A stretch of DNA of 64,000 nt from Pseudoxanthomonas kalamensis DSM 18571 (GTDB lineage: Bacteria > Pseudomonadota > Gammaproteobacteria > Xanthomonadales > Xanthomonadaceae): positions 414,689 through 478,688 of the forward strand of contig NZ_PDWQ01000003.1 of NCBI RefSeq assembly GCF_010211745.1, given 5' to 3'. Position numbers and translations under genes: made by a program. The stretch's first letter is position 1. Every line of letters starts with the position of its first letter. Positions 51,088 to 58,487 of the stretch are shown one piece after another. Under the pieces are notes generated by a model. That model saw only the letters and a list, made by a program, of their open reading frames with translations. It was not told the DNA's origin and searched no databases.

Positions 51088-51765
51088 ATGAAGGCACCGA
51101 TCAAGACCGCCATCTTCGCCGCGCTGACCGTCAGCCTGCTGGGCGGCTGCGCCAGCTACACCGGCCAGACCGATGATCCCAACGACCCCAATCGCACCTC
51201 CACGGGTGCGCTGATCGGCGCCGGCGTCGGCATACTGGCCGGCCTGCTGACCGGCGACAGCGCCACCGAACGTCGCCAGCATGCGATGGTCGGCGCCGGC
51301 ATCGGCGCACTGGCCGGCGGCTCCATCGGCGCCTATCAGGACAAGCAGGAAGCCGAACTGCGCCGCCAGACCGCCGGCACCGGCGTCGATGTCACCCGCG
51401 AAGGCGACGTGATCAAACTGAACCTGCCTGACGGCGTGACCTTCGACTTCGGCAGGGCCGACCTGAAGGCGGACTTCTACCCGGCGCTGAACAACATCGC
51501 GGAGACCCTGGCCGAGTACAACCAGACCATCGTGGAAGTGTCCGGCCATACCGACAGCGTCGGCAGCGACGCCAGCAATCAGGTCCTGTCCGAAAAGCGA
51601 GCCCAGTCCGTCAGCAGCTACCTGTCCAGCCACGGCGTGGTGCGCGAGCGCATGGAAGTCGTCGGTTTCGGCGAAAAATATCCAGTCGCCAGCAACGATA
51701 CCGATGACGGACGCGCCAAGAACCGCCGTGTCGAGATCCGCCTGCTGCCGCTGACCAACGGCTGA
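51088..51765 (+). CDS. OmpA-family lipoprotein with glycine zipper (YiaD-like)
   Basis: A 225-residue lipoprotein: lipobox LLGGC, a glycine-zipper segment (GALIGAGVGILAGLL, GAGIGALAGGSIGAY) and a C-terminal OmpA domain (VTFDFGRADLKADF, VSGHTDSVGSDASNQVLSEK, RVEIRLLP) that binds peptidoglycan. It matches the YiaD-type organisation. AAGGAG lies before the ATG at 51088. It is the last core gene before the integron array. Confidence 0.9.
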   Translation: MKAPIKTAIFAALTVSLLGGCASYTGQTDDPNDPNRTSTGALIGAGVGILAGLLTGDSATERRQHAMVGAGIGALAGGSIGAYQDKQEAELRRQTAGTGVDVTREGDVIKLNLPDGVTFDFGRADLKADFYPALNNIAETLAEYNQTIVEVSGHTDSVGSDASNQVLSEKRAQSVSSYLSSHGVVRERMEVVGFGEKYPVASNDTDDGRAKNRRVEIRLLPLTNG

Positions 51766-51789
51766 TTCACCGCAATGCTGCAACAGGGA

Positions 51790-51819
51790 AGGGCCGCCAT
51801 GCGCGGCCCTCCTTTTTAT
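51790..51819 (+). terminator. Intrinsic terminator of the OmpA-family gene
   Basis: A perfect 8-bp stem AGGGCCGC/GCGGCCCT, loop CATGC, then CCTTTTTATT. It separates the core gene from the left end of the cassette array. Confidence 0.9.
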
Positions 51820-51831
51820 TCAATGCATTCA

Positions 51832-51891
51832 CACTATTGCTTGAACTACGCCGCGCTGCGAAGCGGGTTCGGCTTGAATGAATAGTTAGGC
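51832..51891 (-). repeat. attC 1, degenerate terminal site
   Basis: The inner half is normal (GTTAGGC at 51885-51891, CGGGTTCGGCTTGAATGA), but the outer half has decayed: the core reads CACTATTGC instead of GCCTAACGC. It should not recombine normally and fixes the array end. Confidence 0.75.
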
Positions 51892-51909
51892 GCAAACTGG
51901 GCTGTGATC

Positions 51910-52350
51910 TCAGTTTGCAGTAGCCGAAAGATAGCTTGCATGTCTGTCTACTTGTACTGTCAGCATATACGGTGATGGTATTGATTCCACGGCATACTCA
52001 ACCGCGTATCCTGTTTCATTGCAGAGAAAAATTGATGAAGCGGACATCTTCGATAGCAGAGATTTTTCAGTTATTTCACCTTCGTCTTCGTGATGCCATC
52101 CAGCAACGCACATCCACATTTCAGACGCTGCCCTTGAGCGAAGTGTGAAATCATTTTTCACGATCTTTGACGCGAGTTCGAATAAGTCATACAAGGCAAG
52201 TCCAAGCGGTTCGGCATCCGTGCCTTCAGCCTCCTTCTGTTCTTCTGCACACACATAGATTTTGAAACCATCAGATCTTCCAATCCAATAGTCTCCTTGC
52301 AGTTGTATCACCCCTAGATCTTTAAATTTGATGGCGTGAGATTGTTGCAT
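51910..52350 (-). CDS. Cassette 1: hypothetical protein
   Basis: A 146-residue soluble, acidic protein that I do not recognise. It starts with MQQSHAIKFKDLGVIQLQGD and contains DGFKIYVCAEEQKEA and MWMCVAGWHHEDEGE. The ATG lies 13 bp inside the cassette, and the stop is 18 bp before the degenerate attC, so this oldest cassette is probably locked in place. Confidence 0.65.
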   Translation of the reverse strand: MQQSHAIKFKDLGVIQLQGDYWIGRSDGFKIYVCAEEQKEAEGTDAEPLGLALYDLFELASKIVKNDFTLRSRAASEMWMCVAGWHHEDEGEITEKSLLSKMSASSIFLCNETGYAVEYAVESIPSPYMLTVQVDRHASYLSATAN

Positions 52351-52362
52351 TGTCGATTATCT

Positions 52363-52422
52363 GCCTAACGTCTGAATTAAGCCGGCCCGCGAAGCGGGTT
52401 CCGCTTGAATGAGTAGTTAGGC
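52363..52422 (-). repeat. attC 2
   Basis: 60 bp; own site of the copy 1 repeat cassette. Carries the TAG variant (GAGTAGTTAGGC) on its right arm and CCGCTT in place of CGGCTT. Confidence 0.9.
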
Positions 52423-52575
52423 AGAGTTGTATCAGAAAGAGGCGCGGGGTGCAGCCGAGCCGGGATGCCGGCTGTCAGGTGTGGCTTGCCCTGGGAGCCG
52501 TCCGATGCAACGAGCCGGTGGCAGATGGCGCGGTCTCACCGAAGAGTCCTGATGCCGGCCCGAACAATGGCGCAG
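52423..52575. repeat. Cassette 2: 153-bp repeated cassette, copy 1
   Basis: First of five copies of one 153-bp body with no gene in cassette orientation. On the plus strand AAAGAGG is followed 6 bases later by GTG at 52449 and an open frame of 58 codons (VQPSRDAGCQVWLALGAV...) that ends at TGA 52623-52625 inside the neighbouring attC. Alternatives are a non-coding RNA or a spacer cassette. Confidence 0.8.
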
Positions 52576-52635
52576 GCCTAACGCCTGAATTAAGCCGCGC
52601 CGCGAAGCGGCGTCGGCTTGAATGAATTGTTAGGC
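52576..52635 (-). repeat. attC 3
   Basis: 60 bp; loop arm GCGCCGCGAAGCGGCG instead of ACCCGCGAAGCGGGT. Confidence 0.9.
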
Positions 52636-52902
52636 CGCGGACAGACCGCCCCTACAGGCGTCGATGTCCAAGACCAGATCAAGTTTGCGGTGGCACTCTG
52701 TGCACTCAAAGAGGGCAGAGAGCGAGTTGACTGGCCGATGGTCTGGTGTTGCGTCATTTGCAGGGAACCCCTCGTTGTAGAGCACAGACAACTTTCCTTG
52801 CTCAAGCCACTCCAGCAGCTTTAACTGAGTCCAATAGTAGTCGCCAGGGCGCTGAAATCCCCGAGGGCTGTTCCAGTACTCACACGAGCGGCAATTGTTC
52901 AT
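52630..52902 (-). CDS. Cassette 3: hypothetical protein with two CXXC pairs
   Basis: A 90-residue protein of unknown function. It has CRSC near the start and CTEC near residue 70, so it may fold as a small zinc ribbon. NCRSCEYWNSPRGFQRPGDY is Trp/Tyr-rich. The TAA stop is the attC core itself. ATG is 5 bp from the upstream attC, typical of cassette genes. Confidence 0.65.
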   Translation of the reverse strand: MNNCRSCEYWNSPRGFQRPGDYYWTQLKLLEWLEQGKLSVLYNEGFPANDATPDHRPVNSLSALFECTECHRKLDLVLDIDACRGGLSAA

Positions 52903-52907
52903 TAGCG

Positions 52908-52967
52908 GCCTAACGCCTGAGTTAAGCGGACCCGCGAAGCGGGTTCCGCTTGAATGAATAGTTAGGC
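52908..52967 (-). repeat. attC 4
   Basis: 60 bp; own site of copy 2, with GAATAGTTAGGC and AAGCGGACC variants. Confidence 0.9.
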
Positions 52968-53120
52968 AGAGTTGTATCAGAAAGAGGTGCGCGATGCAGC
53001 CGGGTCGGGGTGCCGGCTGTCAGGCGTGGCTTGCCCTAGGAGCCGTCCGGTGCGGTGAACTGGCAACCGAAGGTGCGGTCTTGCCGAAGAGTCCCGATGC
53101 CAGCCCGAACAATGGTGCCG
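52968..53120. repeat. Cassette 4: 153-bp repeated cassette, copy 2
   Basis: Same body as copy 1 without indels. Plus-strand frame starts with ATG at 52994 (MQPGRGAGCQAWLALGAV...) and ends at 53170. Confidence 0.8.
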
Positions 53121-53180
53121 GCCTAACGCCTGAGTTAAGCGGACCCGCGAAGCGGGTTCCGCTTGAATGAATTGTTAGGC
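53121..53180 (-). repeat. attC 5
   Basis: 60 bp, with the AAGCGGACC variant arm but normal GAATTGTTAGGC. Confidence 0.9.
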
Positions 53181-53447
53181 ATCAAGCCTACACCAGAAGG
53201 CAACGGTGTATTTGTCCAAGTCAATAGATTCCCAGTCCGTCGACTCGTGGATTGGCATGTCGAGCGAGATGGTCTTGAGGCCAACGTGGCTGGAGAAGTC
53301 AGCCAGAAGAATCTCAGCCGCACCGGAGCCGAGCGAATGAGTGGCGCGGAAATGCTTAAACGTGTCCGTTACCTTGTCTGGGCCGACATGGATAACGCCG
53401 CGATCAAGCAGTGTGTCACCCTCAAACAGCCCAAGGTCAACGCGCAT
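53175..53447 (-). CDS. Cassette 5: hypothetical protein
   Basis: A 90-residue soluble protein (MRVDLGLFEGDTLLDRGVI...), unknown function. The frame stays open upstream through attC 6, but that part is only translated attC (LTIHSSRCRFAARLNSG), so the start is put at ATG 53447, 15 bp into the cassette. Its stop is the attC TAA. Confidence 0.6.
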   Translation of the reverse strand: MRVDLGLFEGDTLLDRGVIHVGPDKVTDTFKHFRATHSLGSGAAEILLADFSSHVGLKTISLDMPIHESTDWESIDLDKYTVAFWCRLDA

Positions 53448-53461
53448 AGTCTGCTCTTGAT

Positions 53462-53521
53462 GCCTAACGCCTGAATTAAGCCGGGCCGCGAAGCGGCATC
53501 GGCTTGAATGAATTGTTAGGC
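53462..53521 (-). repeat. attC 6
   Basis: 60 bp; loop arms GGGCCGCGAAGCGGCATC differ slightly from the majority. Confidence 0.9.
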
Positions 53522-53731
53522 AGCAGTTGGCCGGCGAGCTACCAGCCCAGAACCACCGCCAGTGAATATGTGCTGCTCGCACTCAACAAGTTGTCCAGGC
53601 TGAAACTCCCACTCCTCACCAGCTGGTACGGAGTCAAGAATCTCATAAATCACGCCATGAACATGCCGGGCTTGAACGGGGCGCCAAACTGCCGTTCCTT
53701 CTCCGAGCAATGCGACATGAATGTGATCCAC
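53516..53731 (-). CDS. Cassette 6: hypothetical protein
   Basis: A 71-residue protein (MDHIHVALLGEGTAVWRPVQ...), unknown. No ATG fits; GTG at 53731 has GGGAG six bases upstream. HVHGVIYEILDSVPAGEEW suggests a small beta-rich fold. TAA stop from attC. Confidence 0.6.
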   Translation of the reverse strand: MDHIHVALLGEGTAVWRPVQARHVHGVIYEILDSVPAGEEWEFQPGQLVECEQHIFTGGGSGLVARRPTAA

Positions 53732-53748
53732 AGATATCTCCCAATGCT

Positions 53749-53808
53749 GCCTAACGCCTGAGTTAAGCCGGCCCGCGAAGCGGGTTCGGCTTGAATGAAT
53801 TGTTAGGG
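53749..53808 (-). repeat. attC 7
   Basis: 60 bp; right core GTTAGGG. Confidence 0.9.
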
Positions 53809-54143
53809 GGCAGCCCTAGTCTCCGCAAGAGCAGAAGCAAAAAAGTGACAGCAACTGAGGAAAGGAGAGCGGCTTGGATAGGAATGCCACCGACAGCCAA
53901 GAACGGGCTGACCGAACCAAGATATACAAAGACTTGGCTGATGGGGGAGACCCAGATCAAAGTGGCAACAACGATGCCTAGAACAACAACGATGCCTAGA
54001 AGGAAGGTGGCTGATACCCAAGCAATACGCCAGCGCCGACCATTGAGAAGGCGCCAATGGACTGTTGCAGTCACAGCAAAGATGGGAAGCCACAAAACGG
54101 TGAGTAGCCCCGCTAGCTCACTGACAGTTATGTAGTTGTCCAT
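53763..54143 (-). CDS. Cassette 7: membrane protein with attC-encoded tail
   Basis: A 126-residue protein with four hydrophobic segments (ELAGLLTVLWLPIFAVTATV, ATFLLGIVVVLGIVVATLIW, VFVYLGSVSPFLAVGGI, AALLSSVAVTFLLLLL). The last 13 residues (NNSFKPNPLRGPA) are translated from attC 7. Function unknown. Confidence 0.65.
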   Translation of the reverse strand: MDNYITVSELAGLLTVLWLPIFAVTATVHWRLLNGRRWRIAWVSATFLLGIVVVLGIVVATLIWVSPISQVFVYLGSVSPFLAVGGIPIQAALLSSVAVTFLLLLLRRLGLPPNNSFKPNPLRGPA

Positions 54144-54149
54144 CCTGCC

Positions 54150-54209
54150 CCCTAACGCCTGAATTAAGCCGACCCGCGAAGCGGGTTCGGCTTGAATGAA
54201 TTGTTAGGG
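54150..54209 (-). repeat. attC 8
   Basis: 60 bp; cores CCCTAAC and GTTAGGG. Confidence 0.9.
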
Positions 54210-54656
54210 CGCATCCGCGAAATACTCAAGCGCCCCTGCATAACGGTACAGATACAGATACCAGAAAGCAGCCCAGAAAATGAAAAGTATGACGGTGACG
54301 GAAATCGGTGCTGGCCAAGAAGGGTCCGGACCTGCCAGAAACCAGTGAACGAGGTGGAATGGCAATGCCTGCGGCAACGGAAGTACGATGAGAAGCGGCC
54401 TGGCCCAGCCCTTGGTCAGCAACAGACCAGCACCTGCGAGAAACGTGAGCGGCCCGGCTGTAAAAAGGGCAATAAAAGTCCCGGTGCTCCATATCGCGCC
54501 TTGGGAAAGCGATGTTTCTCCTATGGTGAAGTGGGTGCCCGGAAAGAATGGCGCCAGCGAAATTGCCGCACCGACCACGATGCACGCGACGGTCGCCAAC
54601 TTGAGATAAGTAGGCTGTAACGAAAGGCGACTACGGAGTGCAAAGATTTTTGACAT
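54204..54656 (-). CDS. Cassette 8: membrane protein
   Basis: A 150-residue protein with four hydrophobic segments (TYLKLATVACIVVGAAISLA, IALFTAGPLTFLAGAGLLL, PLLIVLPLPQALPFHLVHW, ISVTVILFIFWAAFWYLYL). Function unknown. The stop is the attC TAA. Confidence 0.65.
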   Translation of the reverse strand: MSKIFALRSRLSLQPTYLKLATVACIVVGAAISLAPFFPGTHFTIGETSLSQGAIWSTGTFIALFTAGPLTFLAGAGLLLTKGWARPLLIVLPLPQALPFHLVHWFLAGPDPSWPAPISVTVILFIFWAAFWYLYLYRYAGALEYFADAP

Positions 54657-54659
54657 GCG

Positions 54660-54719
54660 CCCTAACGCCTGAATTAAGCCGACCCGCGAAGCGGGTTCGG
54701 CTTGAATGAATTGTTAGAG
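54660..54719 (-). repeat. attC 9
   Basis: 60 bp; right core GTTAGAG. Confidence 0.9.
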
Positions 54720-54973
54720 CCCTTGCCGCGGCGCCTCGAGAGCCAGATGGCAATTGCCGCTAACACCAGTGCCGCGACACCAAGTGCGCAGGACGTGTAG
54801 AAGAGCTTGATGCCAACGCGACAGTATGGGTCTGAGGCTGACAACGAACTGGAACCACATTGCCCGAACCGGAGAGACTCTGTTGCGATGGCGGAAACGA
54901 GAACATAAGCAGCAACCGCTGCGGAAAAAAGCGAAGCAAGCCAAGAAAGCCAAATTGGAAGCCGAGATATCAT
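54674..54973 (-). CDS. Cassette 9: membrane protein with attC-encoded tail
   Basis: A 99-residue protein with two hydrophobic segments (WLSWLASLFSAAVAAYVLVS and LFYTSCALGVAALVLAAIAI) and two Cys in the loop (FGQCGSSSLSASDPYC). It ends in the attC-derived NNSFKPNPLRGSA. Function unknown. Confidence 0.6.
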   Translation of the reverse strand: MISRLPIWLSWLASLFSAAVAAYVLVSAIATESLRFGQCGSSSLSASDPYCRVGIKLFYTSCALGVAALVLAAIAIWLSRRRGKGSNNSFKPNPLRGSA

Positions 54974-54980
54974 CTAAGGG

Positions 54981-55040
54981 CTCTAACGTCTGAATTAAGC
55001 CGTGCCGCGAAGCGGCATCGGCTTGAATGAATTGTTAGGC
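54981..55040 (-). repeat. attC 10
   Basis: 60 bp; loop arms GTGCCGCGAAGCGGCATC. Confidence 0.9.
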
Positions 55041-55043
55041 CGC

Positions 55044-55331
55044 TCAGCCCTTGCGGTTGACCACAAGTGCATAGAAGTAACTCAGCGGCCAGATGAAAAT
55101 TACGGTGGCAAACCATACCCAACTCCCAACTAGATGGGCACGTCGGGCAGCAACGAAGATTGTGGCAAAAGTAGCGAGAATAGCGGCGTAAAGGAGAATT
55201 GTGCCAAACATGCCGAGAACTTGGATTGGATTGCCTGTAGTGTTCGGGTCAGCGACAGCCCAGCCATAGAGAAGGAAGGCCGCCACGATGGCTAAACTAA
55301 CCTTTGGAACCAAGTTGCGACTCTCTGTCAT
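55044..55331 (-). CDS. Cassette 10: membrane protein
   Basis: A 95-residue protein with three hydrophobic segments (VSLAIVAAFLLYGWAVA, MFGTILLYAAILATFATIFV, WVWFATVIFIWPLSYFYAL). The frame is open upstream through attC 11 only by chance; the start is ATG 55331 (MTESRNLVPK), 5 bp from that attC. Function unknown. Confidence 0.62.
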   Translation of the reverse strand: MTESRNLVPKVSLAIVAAFLLYGWAVADPNTTGNPIQVLGMFGTILLYAAILATFATIFVAARRAHLVGSWVWFATVIFIWPLSYFYALVVNRKG

Positions 55332-55336
55332 GAGCG

Positions 55337-55396
55337 GCCTAACGCCTGAATTAAGCCGACCCGCGAAGCGGGTTCGGCTTGAATGAATTGTTAGGC
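55337..55396 (-). repeat. attC 11
   Basis: 60 bp, majority sequence. Confidence 0.9.
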
Positions 55397-55689
55397 GGCA
55401 AACTACCAGAAAAGCGGGGAACCGTGCGCGCAGCGCCTCCGACCGAGCTGCCGCAGCCGCTTTTGCCGTCCGAAAGCCCGCATGCCAGGGCGTGAACCCC
55501 GGAATGTCTCGACGACCCGAAGCCGGGTAGTGCGCAAGCCGCAAGCCAACCGTGTCCGGAACCGGCCCTGCGCACCAGTCTCACCGAAGCAAGAGCCGAC
55601 AATGCTGGAGCGCTGCCGCGCGACAAGTCCGGGAAAGCCAAACGTAGCGCGAAGGGGAAATCGCCAGGTGCCCAAGATGCCAGCGACCT
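55351..55689 (-). CDS. Cassette 11: uncertain reading frame
   Basis: This cassette body (55397-55744) has a higher GC content than its neighbours and open frames on both strands. The best minus-strand candidate starts at ATG 55692 or nearby (MRSLASWAPGDFPFALRLAF) and ends in the attC tail NNSFKPNPLRGSA; an overlapping 103-codon frame (55403-55714) and a plus-strand frame are alternatives. None has recognisable features, so it may be non-coding. Confidence 0.3.
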   Translation of the reverse strand, partial: RSLASWAPGDFPFALRLAFPDLSRGSAPALSALASVRLVRRAGSGHGWLAACALPGFGSSRHSGVHALACGLSDGKSGCGSSVGGAARTVPRFSGSLPPNNSFKPNPLRGSA

Positions 55690-55744
55690 CATGCGTTGAC
55701 CACACGGCAACCAAGCTGACTACAACATTGAAAAGCTTTTAGCC

Positions 55745-55804
55745 GCCTAACGCTTGAATTAAGCCGGCCCGCGAAGCGGGTTCGGCTTGAATGAATTGTT
55801 AGGC
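55745..55804 (-). repeat. attC 12
   Basis: 60 bp, with GCTTGAATTAAG variant. Confidence 0.9.
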
Positions 55805-56095
55805 GGCATCTTGGGATTGAGGTCGCCGCTTTGCAAGGGCGAGCAACAAACCGCCCGCCAGCATTGTGAAGCCAGGTGCCAACACGACTGGGAATTGCTC
55901 ATTGACTGCCAAGGCAGTTTCGCGGATATGAGTGCGTACGTCCTGCTCGGTGTATTTGTGATTGGGGTCAGCGGATAGCTTGGCGTACTGCGAGAGGCCA
56001 ACGTGGCGCAACCCGGCGCGCATGAAGTTTTCGAATTGCTGAAAGGTGAGCCATGCGAAGCCGGAAAATAAGAGAATGAATCCAAGCTTTCTCAT
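55799..56095 (-). CDS. Cassette 12: membrane-anchored hypothetical protein
   Basis: A 98-residue protein with an N-terminal hydrophobic segment (LGFILLFSGFAWLTF), a charged middle (SADPNHKYTEQDVRTHIRET) and a second hydrophobic segment (VVLAPGFTMLAGGLLLALA). Probably two membrane helices with the middle outside. The stop is the attC TAA. Function unknown. Confidence 0.62.
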   Translation of the reverse strand: MRKLGFILLFSGFAWLTFQQFENFMRAGLRHVGLSQYAKLSADPNHKYTEQDVRTHIRETALAVNEQFPVVLAPGFTMLAGGLLLALAKRRPQSQDAA

Positions 56096-56120
56096 AAGTC
56101 GTCTGTATGGTTGGTATGCC

Positions 56121-56180
56121 GCCTAACGCCTGAATTAAGCCGACCCGCGAAGCGGGTTCGGCTTGAATGAATTGTTAGGC
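56121..56180 (-). repeat. attC 13
   Basis: 60 bp, majority sequence. Confidence 0.9.
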
Positions 56181-56195
56181 TGCATGGTTGCCATG

Positions 56196-56471
56196 TCACC
56201 CACGAGCCCGCTGATAGATCAAGAAAACGATAAAAGACAGGCCAACCACCACACCAAACAACCCGGACAGTAGGTTGTACACGGGTTGGCCAAGAAGATC
56301 CAAAAAGGCTTGATGCAGCCCGCAAAAGCGACGACAGAGGCCCAAGCCCGTCGGGCGCATGAAAAGCATAATCGCTCCGTAGCCGGCTATGACAAGTCCG
56401 GTGAACGAACCGAACCACACGGCAAACAGCGAAGGTTGCTTCTTTGGTGTGGCTAAGGACTTCTTGCTCAT
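56196..56471 (-). CDS. Cassette 13: membrane protein
   Basis: A 91-residue protein with a Lys-rich start (MSKKSLATPKKQ) and two or three hydrophobic segments (FGSFTGLVIAGYGAIMLFM, LLSGLFGVVVGLSFIVFLIY). Function unknown. ATG is 3 bp from the upstream attC. Confidence 0.62.
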   Translation of the reverse strand: MSKKSLATPKKQPSLFAVWFGSFTGLVIAGYGAIMLFMRPTGLGLCRRFCGLHQAFLDLLGQPVYNLLSGLFGVVVGLSFIVFLIYQRARG

Positions 56472-56474
56472 GCA

Positions 56475-56534
56475 GCCTAACGCCTGAATTAAGCCGACCC
56501 GCGAAGCGGGTTCGGCTTGAATGAATTGTTAGGG
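56475..56534 (-). repeat. attC 14
   Basis: 60 bp; right core GTTAGGG. Confidence 0.9.
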
Positions 56535-56861
56535 CGCACTTGCGAGCGCCCCAGCCAAGCCTACGACAAAAAGCACGAGACCCACTGGTAACAAGTACCG
56601 GATGCGCTTGGCGTACGAAGCAGCCAAGGGTGTCCGAAGCTGGCTTGCCCGAGACCCGAAGGCAATGCGCAATAACTCCATCTGGACGTTTGGATCACCG
56701 GCATGCGAAAGGCCGTCATAGAAGAAGCTCAAGGAACCCTGAACTTGCAGCCAATCAGGTCTCTCGGACTTGACGATGCCATAGAAGCGAAAGAACGCGT
56801 GCAAGTAGAACGTGGTGACGCAGGCAAAGGCCAGAATGGAAAATGCAAAGACCAATGACAT
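56529..56861 (-). CDS. Cassette 14: membrane protein
   Basis: A 110-residue protein with hydrophobic ends (LVFAFSILAFACVTTFYLHA and YLLPVGLVLFVVGLAGALA) and a soluble middle of about 55 residues. The stop is the attC TAA. Function unknown. Confidence 0.62.
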   Translation of the reverse strand: MSLVFAFSILAFACVTTFYLHAFFRFYGIVKSERPDWLQVQGSLSFFYDGLSHAGDPNVQMELLRIAFGSRASQLRTPLAASYAKRIRYLLPVGLVLFVVGLAGALASAP

Positions 56862-56871
56862 CTCTTGTGCG

Positions 56872-56931
56872 CCCTAACGCCTGAGTTAAGCGGACCCGCG
56901 AAGCGGGTTCCGCTTGAATGAATTGTTAGAT
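56872..56931 (-). repeat. attC 15
   Basis: 60 bp, AAGCGGACC variant; right core GTTAGAT. Confidence 0.9.
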
Positions 56932-57237
56932 GTGCGCGCCGAGGGTCCCGAATAGCGGAACCAGAAGAACGCACACGATTGGTATAGCATGCCTGATTGG
57001 CGAAAACTGACCTGTATTGTGCAAATTTCGTGCCGCAAGAAAGAAAAGCACACTCGCCGAAAGAAAGGCGGAAGTGACAATGTATCCGAGGGCCGGCGGC
57101 GGGCCGCCAGCAGCCTCAGGCGGGGGCGTCAAGGTTGTAACCGCTCCAACAAGCGCCATGCCGAGCGCAACCACGCCGAGCAGATCCTCGACCCCAACAA
57201 TTAGCCTTCTTACCGTTGGGGACATGCTGGATCGCAC
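56926..57237 (-). CDS. Cassette 15: membrane protein
   Basis: A 103-residue protein with three hydrophobic segments (LLGVVALGMALVGAVTTL, YIVTSAFLSASVLFFLAA, AIPIVCVLLVPLFGTLGA) and a Pro-rich loop (TPPPEAAGGPPPA). The start could be GTG/ATG within the first codons; ATG 57225 (MSPTVRRL) is an alternative. TAA stop from attC. Confidence 0.6.
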   Translation of the reverse strand: MRSSMSPTVRRLIVGVEDLLGVVALGMALVGAVTTLTPPPEAAGGPPPALGYIVTSAFLSASVLFFLAARNLHNTGQFSPIRHAIPIVCVLLVPLFGTLGAHI

Positions 57238-57297
57238 CTCTAACGCCTGAGTTAAGCGGACCCGCGAAGCGGGTTCCGCTTGAATGAATAGTTAGGC
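57238..57297 (-). repeat. attC 16
   Basis: 60 bp; own site of copy 3, with GAATAGTTAGGC and AAGCGGACC variants. Confidence 0.9.
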
Positions 57298-57450
57298 AGA
57301 GTTGTATCAGAAAGAGGCGCGGGATGCAGCCGAGCCGGGATGCTGGCTGTCAAGTGTGGCTTGCCCTGGAAGCCATCCGGTGCGACGAGCTGGTGACCGA
57401 GGGTGCGGCCTTGCCGAAGAGTCCCGATGCCAGCCCGAACAATGGCGCCG
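57298..57450. repeat. Cassette 16: 153-bp repeated cassette, copy 3
   Basis: Plus-strand frame starts at ATG 57324 after AAAGAGG (57311-57317) and ends at 57500. It stands directly next to copy 4. Confidence 0.8.
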
Positions 57451-57510
57451 GCCTAACGCTTGAATTAAGCCGACCCGCGAAGCGGGTTCGGCTTGAATGA
57501 ATTGTTAGGC
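57451..57510 (-). repeat. attC 17
   Basis: 60 bp; own site of copy 4, with the majority GAATTGTTAGGC arm, unlike the other four copies. Confidence 0.9.
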
Positions 57511-57663
57511 AGAGTTGTATCAGAAAGAGGTGCGGGGTGCAGCCGGGCCGGGGTGCCGGCTGTCAGGCATGGCTTGCCCGGGGAGCCGTCCGATGCAGCG
57601 AGCTGGTGGCAGATGGCGCAGTCTTGCCGAAGAGTGCTGATGCCAGCCCGAACAATGGCGCCG
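57511..57663. repeat. Cassette 17: 153-bp repeated cassette, copy 4
   Basis: Plus-strand frame starts at GTG 57537. Because the following attC reads GAACGA instead of GAATGA, the stop is lost and the frame runs to 57797 (86 codons). Confidence 0.8.
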
Positions 57664-57723
57664 GCCTAACGCTTGAGTTAAGCCGTGCCGCGAAGCGGCA
57701 TCGGCTTGAACGAATTGTTAGGC
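57664..57723 (-). repeat. attC 18
   Basis: 60 bp; GAACGAATTGTTAGGC variant. Confidence 0.9.
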
Positions 57724-57733
57724 GGCAAGCTGA

Positions 57734-58021
57734 TCATTGCTTGACCTCTAGCCATCCATTGAGTGCGCAAACCACAGCAATATCTTTGTGGCTCTGAGAA
57801 AACTGTGCGGACGAGTTGGACAGCTGGACTGTCACCACATGCTCCCGATCATCTAGTAGCGCGATTTTCGTGTCCTGGGGAATGCCGCCATCTGGCAATG
57901 GGGCAATAGCGTCATTGATAAGGAAAACAGGCTGGCGCACGGCACCGGCCGCATAGCGCACGATTTGGTCATGTGACTTGCCGATGATGGGATAGAAAAC
58001 AGATGTTCCGTAATACACCAT
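57734..58021 (-). CDS. Cassette 18: hypothetical protein
   Basis: A 95-residue soluble protein (MVYYGTSVFYPIIGKSHDQI...), with beta-rich phrases (QPVFLINDAIAPLPDGG, DDREHVVTVQLSNSS). Unknown function. Confidence 0.62.
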   Translation of the reverse strand: MVYYGTSVFYPIIGKSHDQIVRYAAGAVRQPVFLINDAIAPLPDGGIPQDTKIALLDDREHVVTVQLSNSSAQFSQSHKDIAVVCALNGWLEVKQ

Positions 58022-58036
58022 GATCTCGTTCTTGCC

Positions 58037-58096
58037 GCCTAACGCCTGAGTTAAGCCGACCCGCGAAGCGGGTTCGGCTTGAATGAATTGTTAGGC
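58037..58096 (-). repeat. attC 19
   Basis: 60 bp, near-majority sequence. Confidence 0.9.
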
Positions 58097-58106
58097 TGCA
58101 GGTCGC

Positions 58107-58424
58107 TCAATGAAATGCGTCGCTTTCAGTGTGCTGGGGCGGAAACGCATGAACAACTACGACCACTCCGTCCAGAAGCGCCTGTTCGTAGTACTGCAGC
58201 CCTGAATCTTCATCCGAGAAGTCATCCGCAGTATTCAGAGCGGCAGACACCACTCTCTCGGTACGCCAGCCAGCATCTACAACCTCTCTCTCCGCAATGT
58301 CAATTGCGTTGCGGATGTTCAGCTCGGTTGTATACACGTTGATGTACGCGCCACCAAACTCATCAGGCGACTGCTGAACGCCATCCGGTGCTGCCTCTAC
58401 TTGGACTACGAAGATCTCTTTCAT
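58107..58424 (-). CDS. Cassette 19: hypothetical protein, duplicated in cassette 32
   Basis: A 105-residue acidic protein (MKEIFVVQVEAAPDGVQQSP...), beta-alpha pattern with INVYTTELNIRNAIDIAERE and EDSGLQYYEQALLDGVVVVV. Unknown function. Cassette 32 at the right edge is the same gene; the two stretches I can compare (over 260 bp) differ at one base in the non-coding 3' part. Confidence 0.68.
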   Translation of the reverse strand: MKEIFVVQVEAAPDGVQQSPDEFGGAYINVYTTELNIRNAIDIAEREVVDAGWRTERVVSAALNTADDFSDEDSGLQYYEQALLDGVVVVVHAFPPQHTESDAFH

Positions 58425-58427
58425 GCA

Positions 58428-58487
58428 GCCTAACGCCTGAATTAAGCCGCGCCGCGAAGCGGCGTCGGATTGAATGAATTGTTAGCG
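58428..58487 (-). repeat. attC 20
   Basis: 60 bp; arms GCGCCGCGAAGCGGCGTCGG, then GATTGAATGA; right core GTTAGCG. Confidence 0.9.
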
